51,126 bases of DNA from a virus, in the IMG/VR virus record IMGVR_UViG_3300010413_000060, positions 1 to 51,126 of that record; one strand, written 5' to 3'. Below the pieces are notes generated by a model that saw nothing but the letters and a program-made list of their open reading frames with translations, had not been told where the DNA came from and did not search any database. Shown here piece after piece: positions 23,791-31,680 of the stretch. The position numbers and the translations under genes are program-made. Numbering within the stretch: the stretch's first letter is position 1; every line of letters begins with the position of its first letter.

Positions 23791-26285
23791 GGATTGTTAT
23801 AGTTCCTGTCAAATCGTTGAACAATCGGTATTGTCTGGTTCGTTCCATCTAATTCAATTCCCTGTATGTACACAGGTTCATAGGTGATGCTGAACAAAAC
23901 AGCATACGCTGTCAACAGCGGCGATTCGATGTCAACCGGATACGTCACGTCGACCGTCGTTCCAGAATTTTCTGTGCCCGTTCCAAGTTCTGCCATTGTA
24001 TCAGTGCGGAATAGGCGAACTTCGGTATTCGGCTGAAGGTTCGTGAAAGTAACTGTCGCGGTAGACGGCGGAACCCATGTCGTGCCATCGTCTGAAGTGA
24101 AATAGTTCACGTTTCCGGCGCCGTAGTTATGCACAAACACGCCTTCCAGTAACGCCGCGTTTCTTTGCGTCTGGAACTTTCCATTACCGTTATCGTAATC
24201 CAGCAAATACGGCTGTTCATCGCGCATCCAACCTAGAACGGCGTCCGTCCATCCGCGCGTGTGCGGGTTTTCGCACAGCGCCGCAATAATGAATCGATAC
24301 GTGTCAGCCAGCGACGCGCCGTTTGCGTTTACTTCCATCGTATATTCCTGATACACCGCATTCGGTACGGCGAAATCAGGACTGCGGTTGCCAAGTTCAA
24401 TAATTCCCTGAAATGCCGGCGATGTCTGTGTTTCAACGTTCGAAAATTCTTCGAATTCGACGCCGTTCCAGTCGCCCAGCAATACCCAGCCGTTAGATTC
24501 TTCAGCGGCTGTTAAATCGCCATTATTACTGATAATGGCAAGGACTGTTCCTGTTGGCGCCGGGCTTCCGGGCGTCGGACTTGACGCTGTTGCGTACAGA
24601 ACGTCGCCGACAGCAAGTCCCCTTTTCGACGTGATTTGCTGATTAATGTACAGAAATTTCATGGGACGCGGATCAGTCTCGCCAGTGCCGTGCCGCGTAA
24701 TAACCGGTTCAGGACTACCCACTGCTGTCAGCGCTGCCGCAGCTGTTCCTGTTTGCAGTGAATCTTCGACCATGAACGCGTTAAATTTAAACTGCGCGCG
24801 CGATTCCAGTGTGAATACCTGCGGAACGTATCCGTAATGAAGGATTTGCGCAGAAAACGGCCCGTATTCTACTGTGTCAGTTACGTAATAAAACGGACTT
24901 CCGGCTGTGTTAACGCCACCATCAGTGAAATCGCGATAGGTCCATTGCGCGTCTGTTTCGTAATCTGGGGCCGCTGACGTATCTGTGTCGACAACAAGTC
25001 CGGTCGATGCGTCATAAACGAAACCGCGACCATTCGCAGAAATGCCAGTGCCGGGCAGTGTCGTTTTTATTTTCAGTGAGTATTGTTCCCTAACCGTGCC
25101 CGTGCGCAAATACATATACACGCCAATAGTTATTTCTTCATATTCAGCGTATTGACCGAATAGGTTCGGTTCAAACCCGACCAAATCGATCAAATTAATA
25201 TCCATATTGCCAATCCAGAAATCAATAAATCCGCTTGTGTTTACGAATGTAACATTGCGAACTTCGATCAGTGTCGAACCGGTAAATCCGACGCGCAGCC
25301 CGGCGTTACCGATGACAGTAAGACTTTCAATCGTCGGAACGTTATTATTAAATTGCAGCGTGCGGCGATTAGTTGATGTTGGCGGAATAGTTAGCTGCGG
25401 CAAATCTTCCACGATCGTATCTTTTATCGTGAAGTTCCTACTTTGCCACGCCCCGACATTCGATGTCCTGAAAAACTTAACGCCGTTGAAATTGACAAAG
25501 CCTGTATCCGGCGAAGAATACGGCGCTGTATCGCGTGTGAAATATAATAAATTGTTTTCATACACGCTGGACATGAAATAATCGAATAAATTTACTTGCG
25601 CACCTTCCTGAACTCCGAATACTAAATACGTCCCGGTGCCAGTTGATGTAGCGATCATGTACCCGCCTGAAACCGGAAGTCCGCCAAGCAAGTACCCATT
25701 TTGAAACCTTGCGAATGATCGCACATTAAAGTCGCCGGCATACGGTGACCCTAGAATATTATTATTGTTTCCAAGTTCCATTGACGCGCCGTCCAGCAGC
25801 GCGAAAAATGCGAACGCGGTTCCATTGCCAACGGTAAATTCGCGCGCACACGCGTAATCGTTATTTCGTTTGGTCAGCAGACTTACACCGCTTATCGATG
25901 CGGCGTCTTTGATCAAGTATGAAATGTGATACGTATCACCCGACGCTGGCGGCGATACCCAGTCTTCAGTGACGGTACACGTTACACCATCAGCTGCCAC
26001 AGACGAAATATACCGGGTTTCTTCATCCGGTTGATTTAAGCGAATGATCACCAGTCGGCCAGCAAATGACGGCGACGCAGTCAGCTGACCATTATTCGTC
26101 GCGATATTGGTATCGAAGACGATTATGTTGGATTGCGGCGACGGCTGTGTGCCCAGCGTGCCATTTTTGGCAGCTGAAGTGATAGTGGTACCGACGCCCG
26201 CGCTGTAGGTTATGCCCATCGGCTGATCCTTTGGGCCGCCCGGACCGCCGGCCCACGGCGGCTTTTTTGACGGTGATTTGGCCAT
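23787..26285 (-). CDS. Large fibre-like virion protein
   Basis: 832 residues with a Pro/Lys/Gly-rich N-terminus (SPSKKPPWAGGPGGPKDQP) and then long beta-rich stretches that look like a right-handed beta-helix in the middle (RRTLQFNNNVPTIESLTVIG, LRVGFTGSTLIEVRNVTFVN, IDFWIGNMDINLIDLVGFEP). It ends RFDRNYNNP, nearly the same as the end of the next upstream gene (ERNYSNPV), so the two are related at least at the C-terminus. Its place between capsid and connectors suggests a head fibre or decoration protein rather than a tail fibre. Its start codon sits in a hairpin (26280-26310). Confidence 0.7.
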   Translation of the reverse strand: MAKSPSKKPPWAGGPGGPKDQPMGITYSAGVGTTITSAAKNGTLGTQPSPQSNIIVFDTNIATNNGQLTASPSFAGRLVIIRLNQPDEETRYISSVAADGVTCTVTEDWVSPPASGDTYHISYLIKDAASISGVSLLTKRNNDYACAREFTVGNGTAFAFFALLDGASMELGNNNNILGSPYAGDFNVRSFARFQNGYLLGGLPVSGGYMIATSTGTGTYLVFGVQEGAQVNLFDYFMSSVYENNLLYFTRDTAPYSSPDTGFVNFNGVKFFRTSNVGAWQSRNFTIKDTIVEDLPQLTIPPTSTNRRTLQFNNNVPTIESLTVIGNAGLRVGFTGSTLIEVRNVTFVNTSGFIDFWIGNMDINLIDLVGFEPNLFGQYAEYEEITIGVYMYLRTGTVREQYSLKIKTTLPGTGISANGRGFVYDASTGLVVDTDTSAAPDYETDAQWTYRDFTDGGVNTAGSPFYYVTDTVEYGPFSAQILHYGYVPQVFTLESRAQFKFNAFMVEDSLQTGTAAAALTAVGSPEPVITRHGTGETDPRPMKFLYINQQITSKRGLAVGDVLYATASSPTPGSPAPTGTVLAIISNNGDLTAAEESNGWVLLGDWNGVEFEEFSNVETQTSPAFQGIIELGNRSPDFAVPNAVYQEYTMEVNANGASLADTYRFIIAALCENPHTRGWTDAVLGWMRDEQPYLLDYDNGNGKFQTQRNAALLEGVFVHNYGAGNVNYFTSDDGTTWVPPSTATVTFTNLQPNTEVRLFRTDTMAELGTGTENSGTTVDVTYPVDIESPLLTAYAVLFSITYEPVYIQGIELDGTNQTIPIVQRFDRNYNNP

Positions 26286-26310
26286 GGCAGGTTATCGTCC
26301 CGCCATGGCC
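26280..26310 (-). promoter_or_regulatory. Hairpin sequestering the start of the 832-residue protein
   Basis: GGCCATGGC (26302-26310 read on the minus strand) pairs over 9 bp with GCCATGGCC (26280-26288), loop 13 bases. The ATG of the 832-residue protein lies in the 3' arm. No clear Shine-Dalgarno precedes it. The 5' arm also holds an ATG opening a four-codon frame (M-A-G-R-stop). Possible translational control. Confidence 0.5.
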
Positions 26311-26343
26311 AGTTCTTCATGACACAGGTCACAAAAGTGACAA

Positions 26344-28590
26344 TTAAACGGGGTTGCTGTAGTTTCTTTCCAGCGGCGCCACTAGCGTAAAATTGTTCGT
26401 CGTGGTTCGCGCTATGGTTCCCGTAGCTTCGACCGGCTGCGCCTTATCTGTACCGATTGCCCGTACGATTACCGCAGCGTCAGTTCCCGGGGTACGCCCG
26501 CCCTGACTATTGCCGTCGTAATCGAAGTCGTATGATACGGACGCCGAAACCACGTTGCCCCTGATCGGCAGCGGACTGAATGTCGTCGCCGAATTGACAA
26601 CGATCGCATCCGGCGAATCGATCGGATTCGTGTCGACATTACCAGACACAGGACCTTCGTTCGCGATAGTCAGGGTCGAATCATACCGCTGAACACCGAT
26701 CGACTGCGACTGCGGCGATGCTGTGACGGATGTCACAAGCCACACGCCATTGTTCGCTTCGGTAGTGAACCCGGACAGCGTGATGTAATCGCCGACTAGC
26801 AGCGAAACCGGCAGCAATCCAAGTGGCGAACTCAACGTTGCATCGCTTCCGCTTACGCCCGACAGTGCCAGATCGGAAACGGCCGTGCGGGTCGTGTACT
26901 GGAAGAACATAATGTATTCGGCCGGACCGGCATCGACCTGAAGGTTTTCGTTGAACGAAATGGTGCCGGCGGCGACGAACGGGTAAGAACGCGTCAGTCC
27001 ATCGTTATCAACGAAGGACAGTCTGTTAGTGTCAGCCGCGCTGAAGTTGATGATAGCAACACCGGTACCGCCGCCATTCGGGTTCGTTGCGGTAAGCGTG
27101 CCCAGATTGTCGCCAACGAAGCGCAACAGTGCGTCGGCCGTGTTGCCTGTTACGGCCCCACCGGTCGGACTGCCCACGTCATCGTTAATATCGACAGCGG
27201 ATTTCAGTCTGTACTGAACGTATTCGTAAACTTCTTCAAGCGACAGTCCTTTGGCGTCGATTACGATACCAAATGCCGCTTCGGTGTTCGGCGACTGCGT
27301 CGAACCACCAGCTGCGTTGAACCCGGACAGTATCTGCGGCGTCGCGTGATAGGTGATCGTAACCGTCGGCGACCGGGTCGAAACCGTGGCGTCTGCGGTA
27401 AGTACCTTCAGGTCGGCGCTGTTCGACAGCGGGAACCGGTAAACTTGATTCGACAGTGTCGATACACCGATGTCTGACAGTCCGGCCTGCTGATAAGTTT
27501 TACCAGAATCCGGGTCAAGGCCCACGCTGAATCCTTCGCGCAGGTACACGTTCAGCCGGTTTCGATTATCGACTGCCAGCCACGCGGTACGATCGTTCGG
27601 CGAACCTGTGATGGTGAACGGGGTTCCTTGAACGGTCAGTACCGACGCGCTGACGCCGGTCAGCGTGTACGTCCCGTCGTTTGCGGTTATTCCGGCATAG
27701 CTGACGGTCACCTGTCCGCCGACGCGGAATCCGTCGGTAATGAACGATCCGCCGTCGTTTCGCGTGATCGTGCTGGTCGTGAAATCCAGCCCCAGCGTCG
27801 GATCGTTTACGACGCGTTCATAAATCAGAACCGCTTCGTTCACCGGACCTTCAAAGGTGAAATCGACCGCCGCGCCGGTATCAGTCGGGTCATTGCCAGT
27901 CGCGTAATATGCCCGGTCCGTAGCTTCGGCGAATGAACCCAGTGAAATAATACCCGCGTACTGGCGCAACAGGTCGCCGGCAGTGTTCAATTCAGACCAC
28001 CCGCCGGTCCTGATCAGCTTGCGGGTTCTGTATGCCTGCGGGGAACCGGTTTCGTCGTCCGCATAATTCCAGTTATCCTGCAATTCGAACTGTTCCGGCG
28101 TGATCGCGACCATGGGGAACGGGAATGGAATCAGGTCGTCATCGGCCTTCCATTCTTCCTTCGCAAACGAATAAACAGCCTGTTCAGTGACGCCGTCGAA
28201 ATTGACGTATCCCTGTTCCAGAACGTAAATATCGCGGTCGCCCGTTGCGAAATGAACAGATTTCTGTGTGCTTGCGATCGGCGAACCGCTGGAATTGCCC
28301 AGTGTGCGAATCGCGGTCGATCCAGCCGTGACCGGGTTACTTCCGGTAATTTTCCGCGCAGTAACAGAACTTGTCGTGGGCGTTCCGCCGATTTCCTGAT
28401 ACAGCCCGTTATTCTGGCCGTTCGTGTGATCGCGGACTTCGAAGAATTCCCCTGCGGTCAGGACCGGAAGACCGGCGCCGCCCGACGTGATTACAGCCAC
28501 GTTCAGCGGACTGCCGACAGTAAAAACCGCGTCCGTAACGGCAAGTGACGCGCCCTGTGATAGATTGTCTGGATCGATTATCAATGCCAT
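26344..28590 (-). CDS. Large fibre-like virion protein
   Basis: 748 residues, beta-rich with many Thr, Gly and Asp (FEVRDHTNGQNNGLYQEIGG, VSYAGITANDGTYTLTGVSA, DYITLSGFTTEANNGVWLVT). The repeated N-N-G-x-Y/W theme recurs at least three times and suggests duplicated small beta domains. The C-terminus ERNYSNPV mirrors that of the neighbouring 832-residue protein. Five GSP tripeptides occur. Position directly after the capsid genes points to a capsid-attached fibre. No enzymatic motif seen. Confidence 0.7.
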   Translation of the reverse strand: MALIIDPDNLSQGASLAVTDAVFTVGSPLNVAVITSGGAGLPVLTAGEFFEVRDHTNGQNNGLYQEIGGTPTTSSVTARKITGSNPVTAGSTAIRTLGNSSGSPIASTQKSVHFATGDRDIYVLEQGYVNFDGVTEQAVYSFAKEEWKADDDLIPFPFPMVAITPEQFELQDNWNYADDETGSPQAYRTRKLIRTGGWSELNTAGDLLRQYAGIISLGSFAEATDRAYYATGNDPTDTGAAVDFTFEGPVNEAVLIYERVVNDPTLGLDFTTSTITRNDGGSFITDGFRVGGQVTVSYAGITANDGTYTLTGVSASVLTVQGTPFTITGSPNDRTAWLAVDNRNRLNVYLREGFSVGLDPDSGKTYQQAGLSDIGVSTLSNQVYRFPLSNSADLKVLTADATVSTRSPTVTITYHATPQILSGFNAAGGSTQSPNTEAAFGIVIDAKGLSLEEVYEYVQYRLKSAVDINDDVGSPTGGAVTGNTADALLRFVGDNLGTLTATNPNGGGTGVAIINFSAADTNRLSFVDNDGLTRSYPFVAAGTISFNENLQVDAGPAEYIMFFQYTTRTAVSDLALSGVSGSDATLSSPLGLLPVSLLVGDYITLSGFTTEANNGVWLVTSVTASPQSQSIGVQRYDSTLTIANEGPVSGNVDTNPIDSPDAIVVNSATTFSPLPIRGNVVSASVSYDFDYDGNSQGGRTPGTDAAVIVRAIGTDKAQPVEATGTIARTTTNNFTLVAPLERNYSNPV

Positions 28591-28591
28591 T

Positions 28592-29146
28592 TTAAGCTAA
28601 CTCCACGCAAACGTTATCGGAAAACCTATTACGGATGAAAAATTTTCGGCCGCGCAGGTGATCCTTGACGTGCTGAAGGGGTCCCATAATACGCGCACCG
28701 GGCACAAACCGGATTGTATCACTTTCTATGGATTTAAGCACAACGGCAGCGCCATACGGCGAACCGTACGCCGGCATACTTGGATCGTTCATCCAGAAAA
28801 CGTTATTCGGAAGCGTCGGCCGCCGTTTGATCGAAACCCCGGGGATAATAGGTTTCCGAATAAAATCCGTTTCATACAGGTGAACCAGCCGGGCGCGATC
28901 GGCCACGATTGCCAGTGCGGGGTCCCATCCGAAAACCGCCGTTGGACCGTGCTTCATTGCCGGCCCGCGCAGGTTATCGAACAGGAACGCTTCAAACGTC
29001 GGCAGGGTCGGGGTCGCTAACGGAATCCCCTTCCTGAATACTCGCAGGTCCTGCGGCGTCGGTTCCTTCGTCGGTTCCGGCGTCTTCGGCTGCGGCCACA
29101 GGTTCGACAGGCTTTGCTTCAGGTCCAGAACTGTTTTCAGGTCCAT
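28592..29146 (-). CDS. Head-module structural protein, unknown family
   Basis: 184 residues starting MDLKTVLDLKQSLSNLWPQP. The ATG at 29146 has GGAAAGG about 12 bases upstream, while the longer frame's start at 29173 has none. A Pro/Thr/Lys-rich linker (about 19-36) precedes a folded domain (FEAFLFDNLRGPAMKHGPTA, RARLVHLYETDFIRKPIIPG). The first 155 bases overlap the acidic tail of the preceding gene in another frame. It may be a head-completion or decoration protein; no homologue recognised. Confidence 0.65.
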   Translation of the reverse strand: MDLKTVLDLKQSLSNLWPQPKTPEPTKEPTPQDLRVFRKGIPLATPTLPTFEAFLFDNLRGPAMKHGPTAVFGWDPALAIVADRARLVHLYETDFIRKPIIPGVSIKRRPTLPNNVFWMNDPSMPAYGSPYGAAVVLKSIESDTIRFVPGARIMGPLQHVKDHLRGRKFFIRNRFSDNVCVELA

Positions 29147-29435
29147 TTCGCGGCACCACCTTTCCGTCGTCATTGAAAAACACGATTTCGACCCCGTCGT
29201 TCCCGAACTTTTCGTAACAGGTCGCGATCAGGTCGGCTTTCTTCGTTCCCAGCTGGATAAGTACCAGCGCCGCCACTTCAACGTCGTCGACGCCCATGAA
29301 ATACTGCTGGTCGACCAGATTACACAGGGTATTCTGCGAACGAATACTGGCGGCCATGGTTTTAGCCAGCTGCGCGTAATCTTTTCTGAAATAAAGCTTC
29401 GCAGTCCGGCGGCTTGTCGTGGTTTTTTCCGGCAT
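28992..29435 (-). CDS. Head-module protein with acidic C-terminal tail
   Basis: 147 residues: a basic, helical N-terminal domain (RRTAKLYFRKDYAQLAKTMA, VEVAALVLIQLGTKKADLIA) and an unordered acidic, Ala/Pro/Glu/Asp-rich tail (about 95-147). It starts after the hairpin behind the capsid gene with a good GGGAG site. The tail is encoded in the region that overlaps the next gene's start, so its low complexity may be a by-product of that overlap. Function unknown. Confidence 0.65.
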   Translation of the reverse strand: MPEKTTTSRRTAKLYFRKDYAQLAKTMAASIRSQNTLCNLVDQQYFMGVDDVEVAALVLIQLGTKKADLIATCYEKFGNDGVEIVFFNDDGKVVPRNGPENSSGPEAKPVEPVAAAEDAGTDEGTDAAGPASIQEGDSVSDPDPADV

Positions 29436-29459
29436 TTCTGTGACTCCCTATTTGTAAAT

Positions 29460-29481
29460 GGCCGGGGACGAATCCCCGGCC
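29460..29481 (-). terminator. UUCG-loop hairpin behind the major capsid gene
   Basis: GGCCGGGGA-TTCG-TCCCCGGCC on the minus strand is a 9-bp perfect stem with a UUCG tetraloop, 25 bases after the capsid stop codon. It is followed by ATTTAC, not a T tract. Likely a partial terminator or a 3' stabiliser of the capsid mRNA. Confidence 0.6.
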
Positions 29482-29505
29482 AGCTTGCCCGCACCCGTGC
29501 GGTTA

Positions 29506-30534
29506 TTAGAAAGACTTGATCACGATACCGGCCAAATCCTTGACCGAATCCATGACGCTGTCCCAGTTGGTCGACGTTGCCAGTGCTGCATCGGTCGGGT
29601 TCACGCCGCCGTTCGCCACGTCCCACTTGAAGCCTTTGCAGGACACGTTATACGCGCTTTCGCCCTGAAGACGCGCCACGATGTTTTCCTTGCCGGTGAT
29701 GACATCGGCATACATCAGCGGATTTTCGCTGTCTTCCAGAACAACCGCGTCCATGGACAGACCCAGCGTCAGGTACTGATTGCGCAGCGGGGAATCAACC
29801 TGCTGGATCAGTGCCGCACTGTCCGTGATCAGGACCGGACGGTTCAGGGTTACAGGGGTCGCGCTTGCGACGTTGAAGTTCGACAGACCGTCGATGTTGC
29901 GAGTAATCTGATCTTTTACAAGATCATAGAACACTTTACTGTGCATTACCCACAGATCGATGCGGTTCGCACCGTCGCCGAACAGCGCCAGACCGTTGAC
30001 CAGATCGATCGTGTCAAGGGTCGTGGGCGGCGAAGCTTCACCGTTAGCGACAAGGCCAGCCTGTCCCTGAATGGCAGCTGCCACGGCGCGCAGACCAGTG
30101 TCCAGCTGATCGACCTGATACGCCTTCGCGATCTGGCCGCCCAACAGGAACGACAGGGTCCGGAAGTCGCCGTTCATGCCCATTTTCTTGAAGCTGTCCA
30201 GCGTCTGATCGATCGGACCGATACGACGGTTCACCTTCACGCTGATTTTTTCGTCAGCGGGAACGGCGCTGGCAGTCACGGCGGCGTTAGCCGGCGAAGT
30301 TGCCACTTCGCGACGATTCACCAGACTGGAAACGTTCTTGAAGAACGACGCTTGATGAAAATCGCCCATGCGCGCCTGCGTCACCAGACGGATAGTGTTA
30401 CGGGAAGCGGCATTGAACGCGTCGGTATTCTGTACCAACATTTCGACCATACCGCTGTGAACCAGATCGGGGTAAATCAAGCCTTCGGGAAGACGCCCAG
30501 AACCGGCAAAACTTTCGCGAGTACCTTCAGCCAT
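29506..30534 (-). CDS. Major capsid protein
   Basis: 342 residues. It follows a scaffold gene and precedes a strong hairpin, as major capsid genes do. Segments such as LVTQARMGDFHQASFFKNVS, RRIGPIDQTLDSFKKMGMNG (E-loop/spine region) and NRIDLWVMHSKVFYDLVKDQ then RPVLITDSAALIQ fit an HK97-type capsid fold of the inovirus-unrelated, siphovirus-common type with a YXXL/A-domain core. There is no visible protease gene or cleavable N-terminal delta domain, so scaffold removal may be non-proteolytic. The size matches T=7 capsids. Confidence 0.85.
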   Translation of the reverse strand: MAEGTRESFAGSGRLPEGLIYPDLVHSGMVEMLVQNTDAFNAASRNTIRLVTQARMGDFHQASFFKNVSSLVNRREVATSPANAAVTASAVPADEKISVKVNRRIGPIDQTLDSFKKMGMNGDFRTLSFLLGGQIAKAYQVDQLDTGLRAVAAAIQGQAGLVANGEASPPTTLDTIDLVNGLALFGDGANRIDLWVMHSKVFYDLVKDQITRNIDGLSNFNVASATPVTLNRPVLITDSAALIQQVDSPLRNQYLTLGLSMDAVVLEDSENPLMYADVITGKENIVARLQGESAYNVSCKGFKWDVANGGVNPTDAALATSTNWDSVMDSVKDLAGIVIKSF

Positions 30535-30561
30535 TTGTCCTTACTCCATGTAAACGATTGA

Positions 30562-31368
30562 TTACGCTGGAAGCTTCATGAACTCGTCGTGGCCGTGGGT
30601 TTCGATGAAATCCACTTTCTGCAACGGTGTCATGGTGCTTCGCTTTAAGTCGGAAGGTATCCCACCTTTGCCGCGTGATCCCTGTCCCTGACCGGCGCCC
30701 GGCGGGGTCCCACCCCCCGAACTGCCAGTGCCCAGAAAGGCACCCGCGAAGGCTTCGTTATCGCGCAGTTCCCGCACGAAATCCGAAACCGTCAGGAATT
30801 TTCCATCGCCGTTCATTCGCGGATTGCCGGCGTCATCGACAACCTGCGTTATGAACCGCCCGGAATCATCCTGTACAACCTTGATCGCATTAAGTACGTG
30901 CGATTTCAAAAACAGCGGATTGCCTTTGTGTTCCGCCAGCGCCTGTACGGCTGCCGCTTCGGACACCTGACCTTCGAAAGCCTTCAGCAATCCGGCTTTT
31001 TCCTTTTCCCACGCGGCCTTTTCGGACCCGTGCTTGTCGACCAGCTGTTGTTTCAGCGAATCCCATTCGCCGGCCTTTTTGCGTCGTTCTTCGTCGGCCT
31101 TTGCCTGCTGTTCGCGAAGCGCGTTGTATTCGTCCAGATCAATACCGCCGTACTGTTCCTGCACCTGACGAAGTTTCCGCGCGTATTCGCGCGCCGATTC
31201 GCGTTCTTTGTGCAGTGCACTTTTCAATCCGGTTACGTCTTCCACAGAATCCTTCGGTACGAACCCTTCCAGTGCCTTCAACTGATACCGCCCGTCGACT
31301 TCGACGTAGTCATCCCGAAATTCTTCAGGAATACCGTCCAGTGAATCCACAACCGCTTCAATAGTCAT
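30562..31368 (-). CDS. Capsid scaffold protein
   Basis: 268 residues, highly charged and helical: coiled coil from about 45 to 125 (ALHKERESAREYARKLRQVQ, EEQ/AKADEERRKKAGEWDSL type), then an Ala-rich helix and a Gly-rich linker (GTGSSGGGTPPGAGQGQGSR) before a short C-terminal helix (MTPLQKVDFIETHGHDEFMK). The C-terminal helix is the usual capsid-binding part of scaffolds. It lies immediately upstream of the capsid gene and downstream of a strong promoter. Confidence 0.88.
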   Translation of the reverse strand: MTIEAVVDSLDGIPEEFRDDYVEVDGRYQLKALEGFVPKDSVEDVTGLKSALHKERESAREYARKLRQVQEQYGGIDLDEYNALREQQAKADEERRKKAGEWDSLKQQLVDKHGSEKAAWEKEKAGLLKAFEGQVSEAAAVQALAEHKGNPLFLKSHVLNAIKVVQDDSGRFITQVVDDAGNPRMNGDGKFLTVSDFVRELRDNEAFAGAFLGTGSSGGGTPPGAGQGQGSRGKGGIPSDLKRSTMTPLQKVDFIETHGHDEFMKLPA

Positions 31369-31428
31369 TTAGCCTTTACTCCCTAAAGGATGCGCGGCGC
31401 CTGCCGCTGTTTAATGGTTACGCTGTGA

Positions 31429-31457
31429 ATTTTAAAAACTTAAAACGTATTTTGCAA
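31429..31457 (-). promoter_or_regulatory. Strong sigma70-type promoter for scaffold and capsid
   Basis: TTGCAA (31452-31457) and TAAAAT (31429-31434) with a 17-bp spacer, in the AT-rich gap 31369-31491. A/T tracts (31461-31495) lie upstream of the -35 as in UP elements. The leader of about 55 bases contains a GCGGC/GCCGC hairpin and a TAGGGAG ribosome site. It would boost scaffold and capsid expression inside the late block. Confidence 0.6.
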
Positions 31458-31491
31458 GTCGGAATTAAATTAAAATTTCAGTCCCCTGATT

Positions 31492-31680
31492 TTAATAGCC
31501 CGGCCCGGGTTCCGGATGGTCGAAGCTTGCCGCTTTTACCGCCAGCGCTTCGTAAAGATCGGGAAATAAGGTTATTTCAAATTTGTCAGCCTGCAATTCT
31601 AGCGCTTTCATTTGCTCGAATGCGTCGGCCGGTATCGGTTCGCGCTGGATCAGCGCCATTGCCTGTTCGATTACGTCCAT
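31492..31680 (-). CDS. Small acidic helical protein after the minor head gene
   Basis: 62 residues (MDVIEQAMALIQREPIPADA, then FEQMKALELQADKFEITLFP). The start codon shares its A with the stop codon of the minor head gene (TAATG), so translation is coupled. No family recognised. Small proteins at this place may help head assembly. Confidence 0.7.
   Translation of the reverse strand: MDVIEQAMALIQREPIPADAFEQMKALELQADKFEITLFPDLYEALAVKAASFDHPEPGPGY

Noticed and set aside
29458-30561. Long plus-strand open frame opposite the major capsid gene
   Set aside because: It mirrors the capsid gene codon for codon, has Arg/His/Val-rich antisense composition and no ribosome site. Similar plus-strand frames (for example 348-1163, 29458-30561, 35552-36226) are all antisense shadows in GC-rich DNA.
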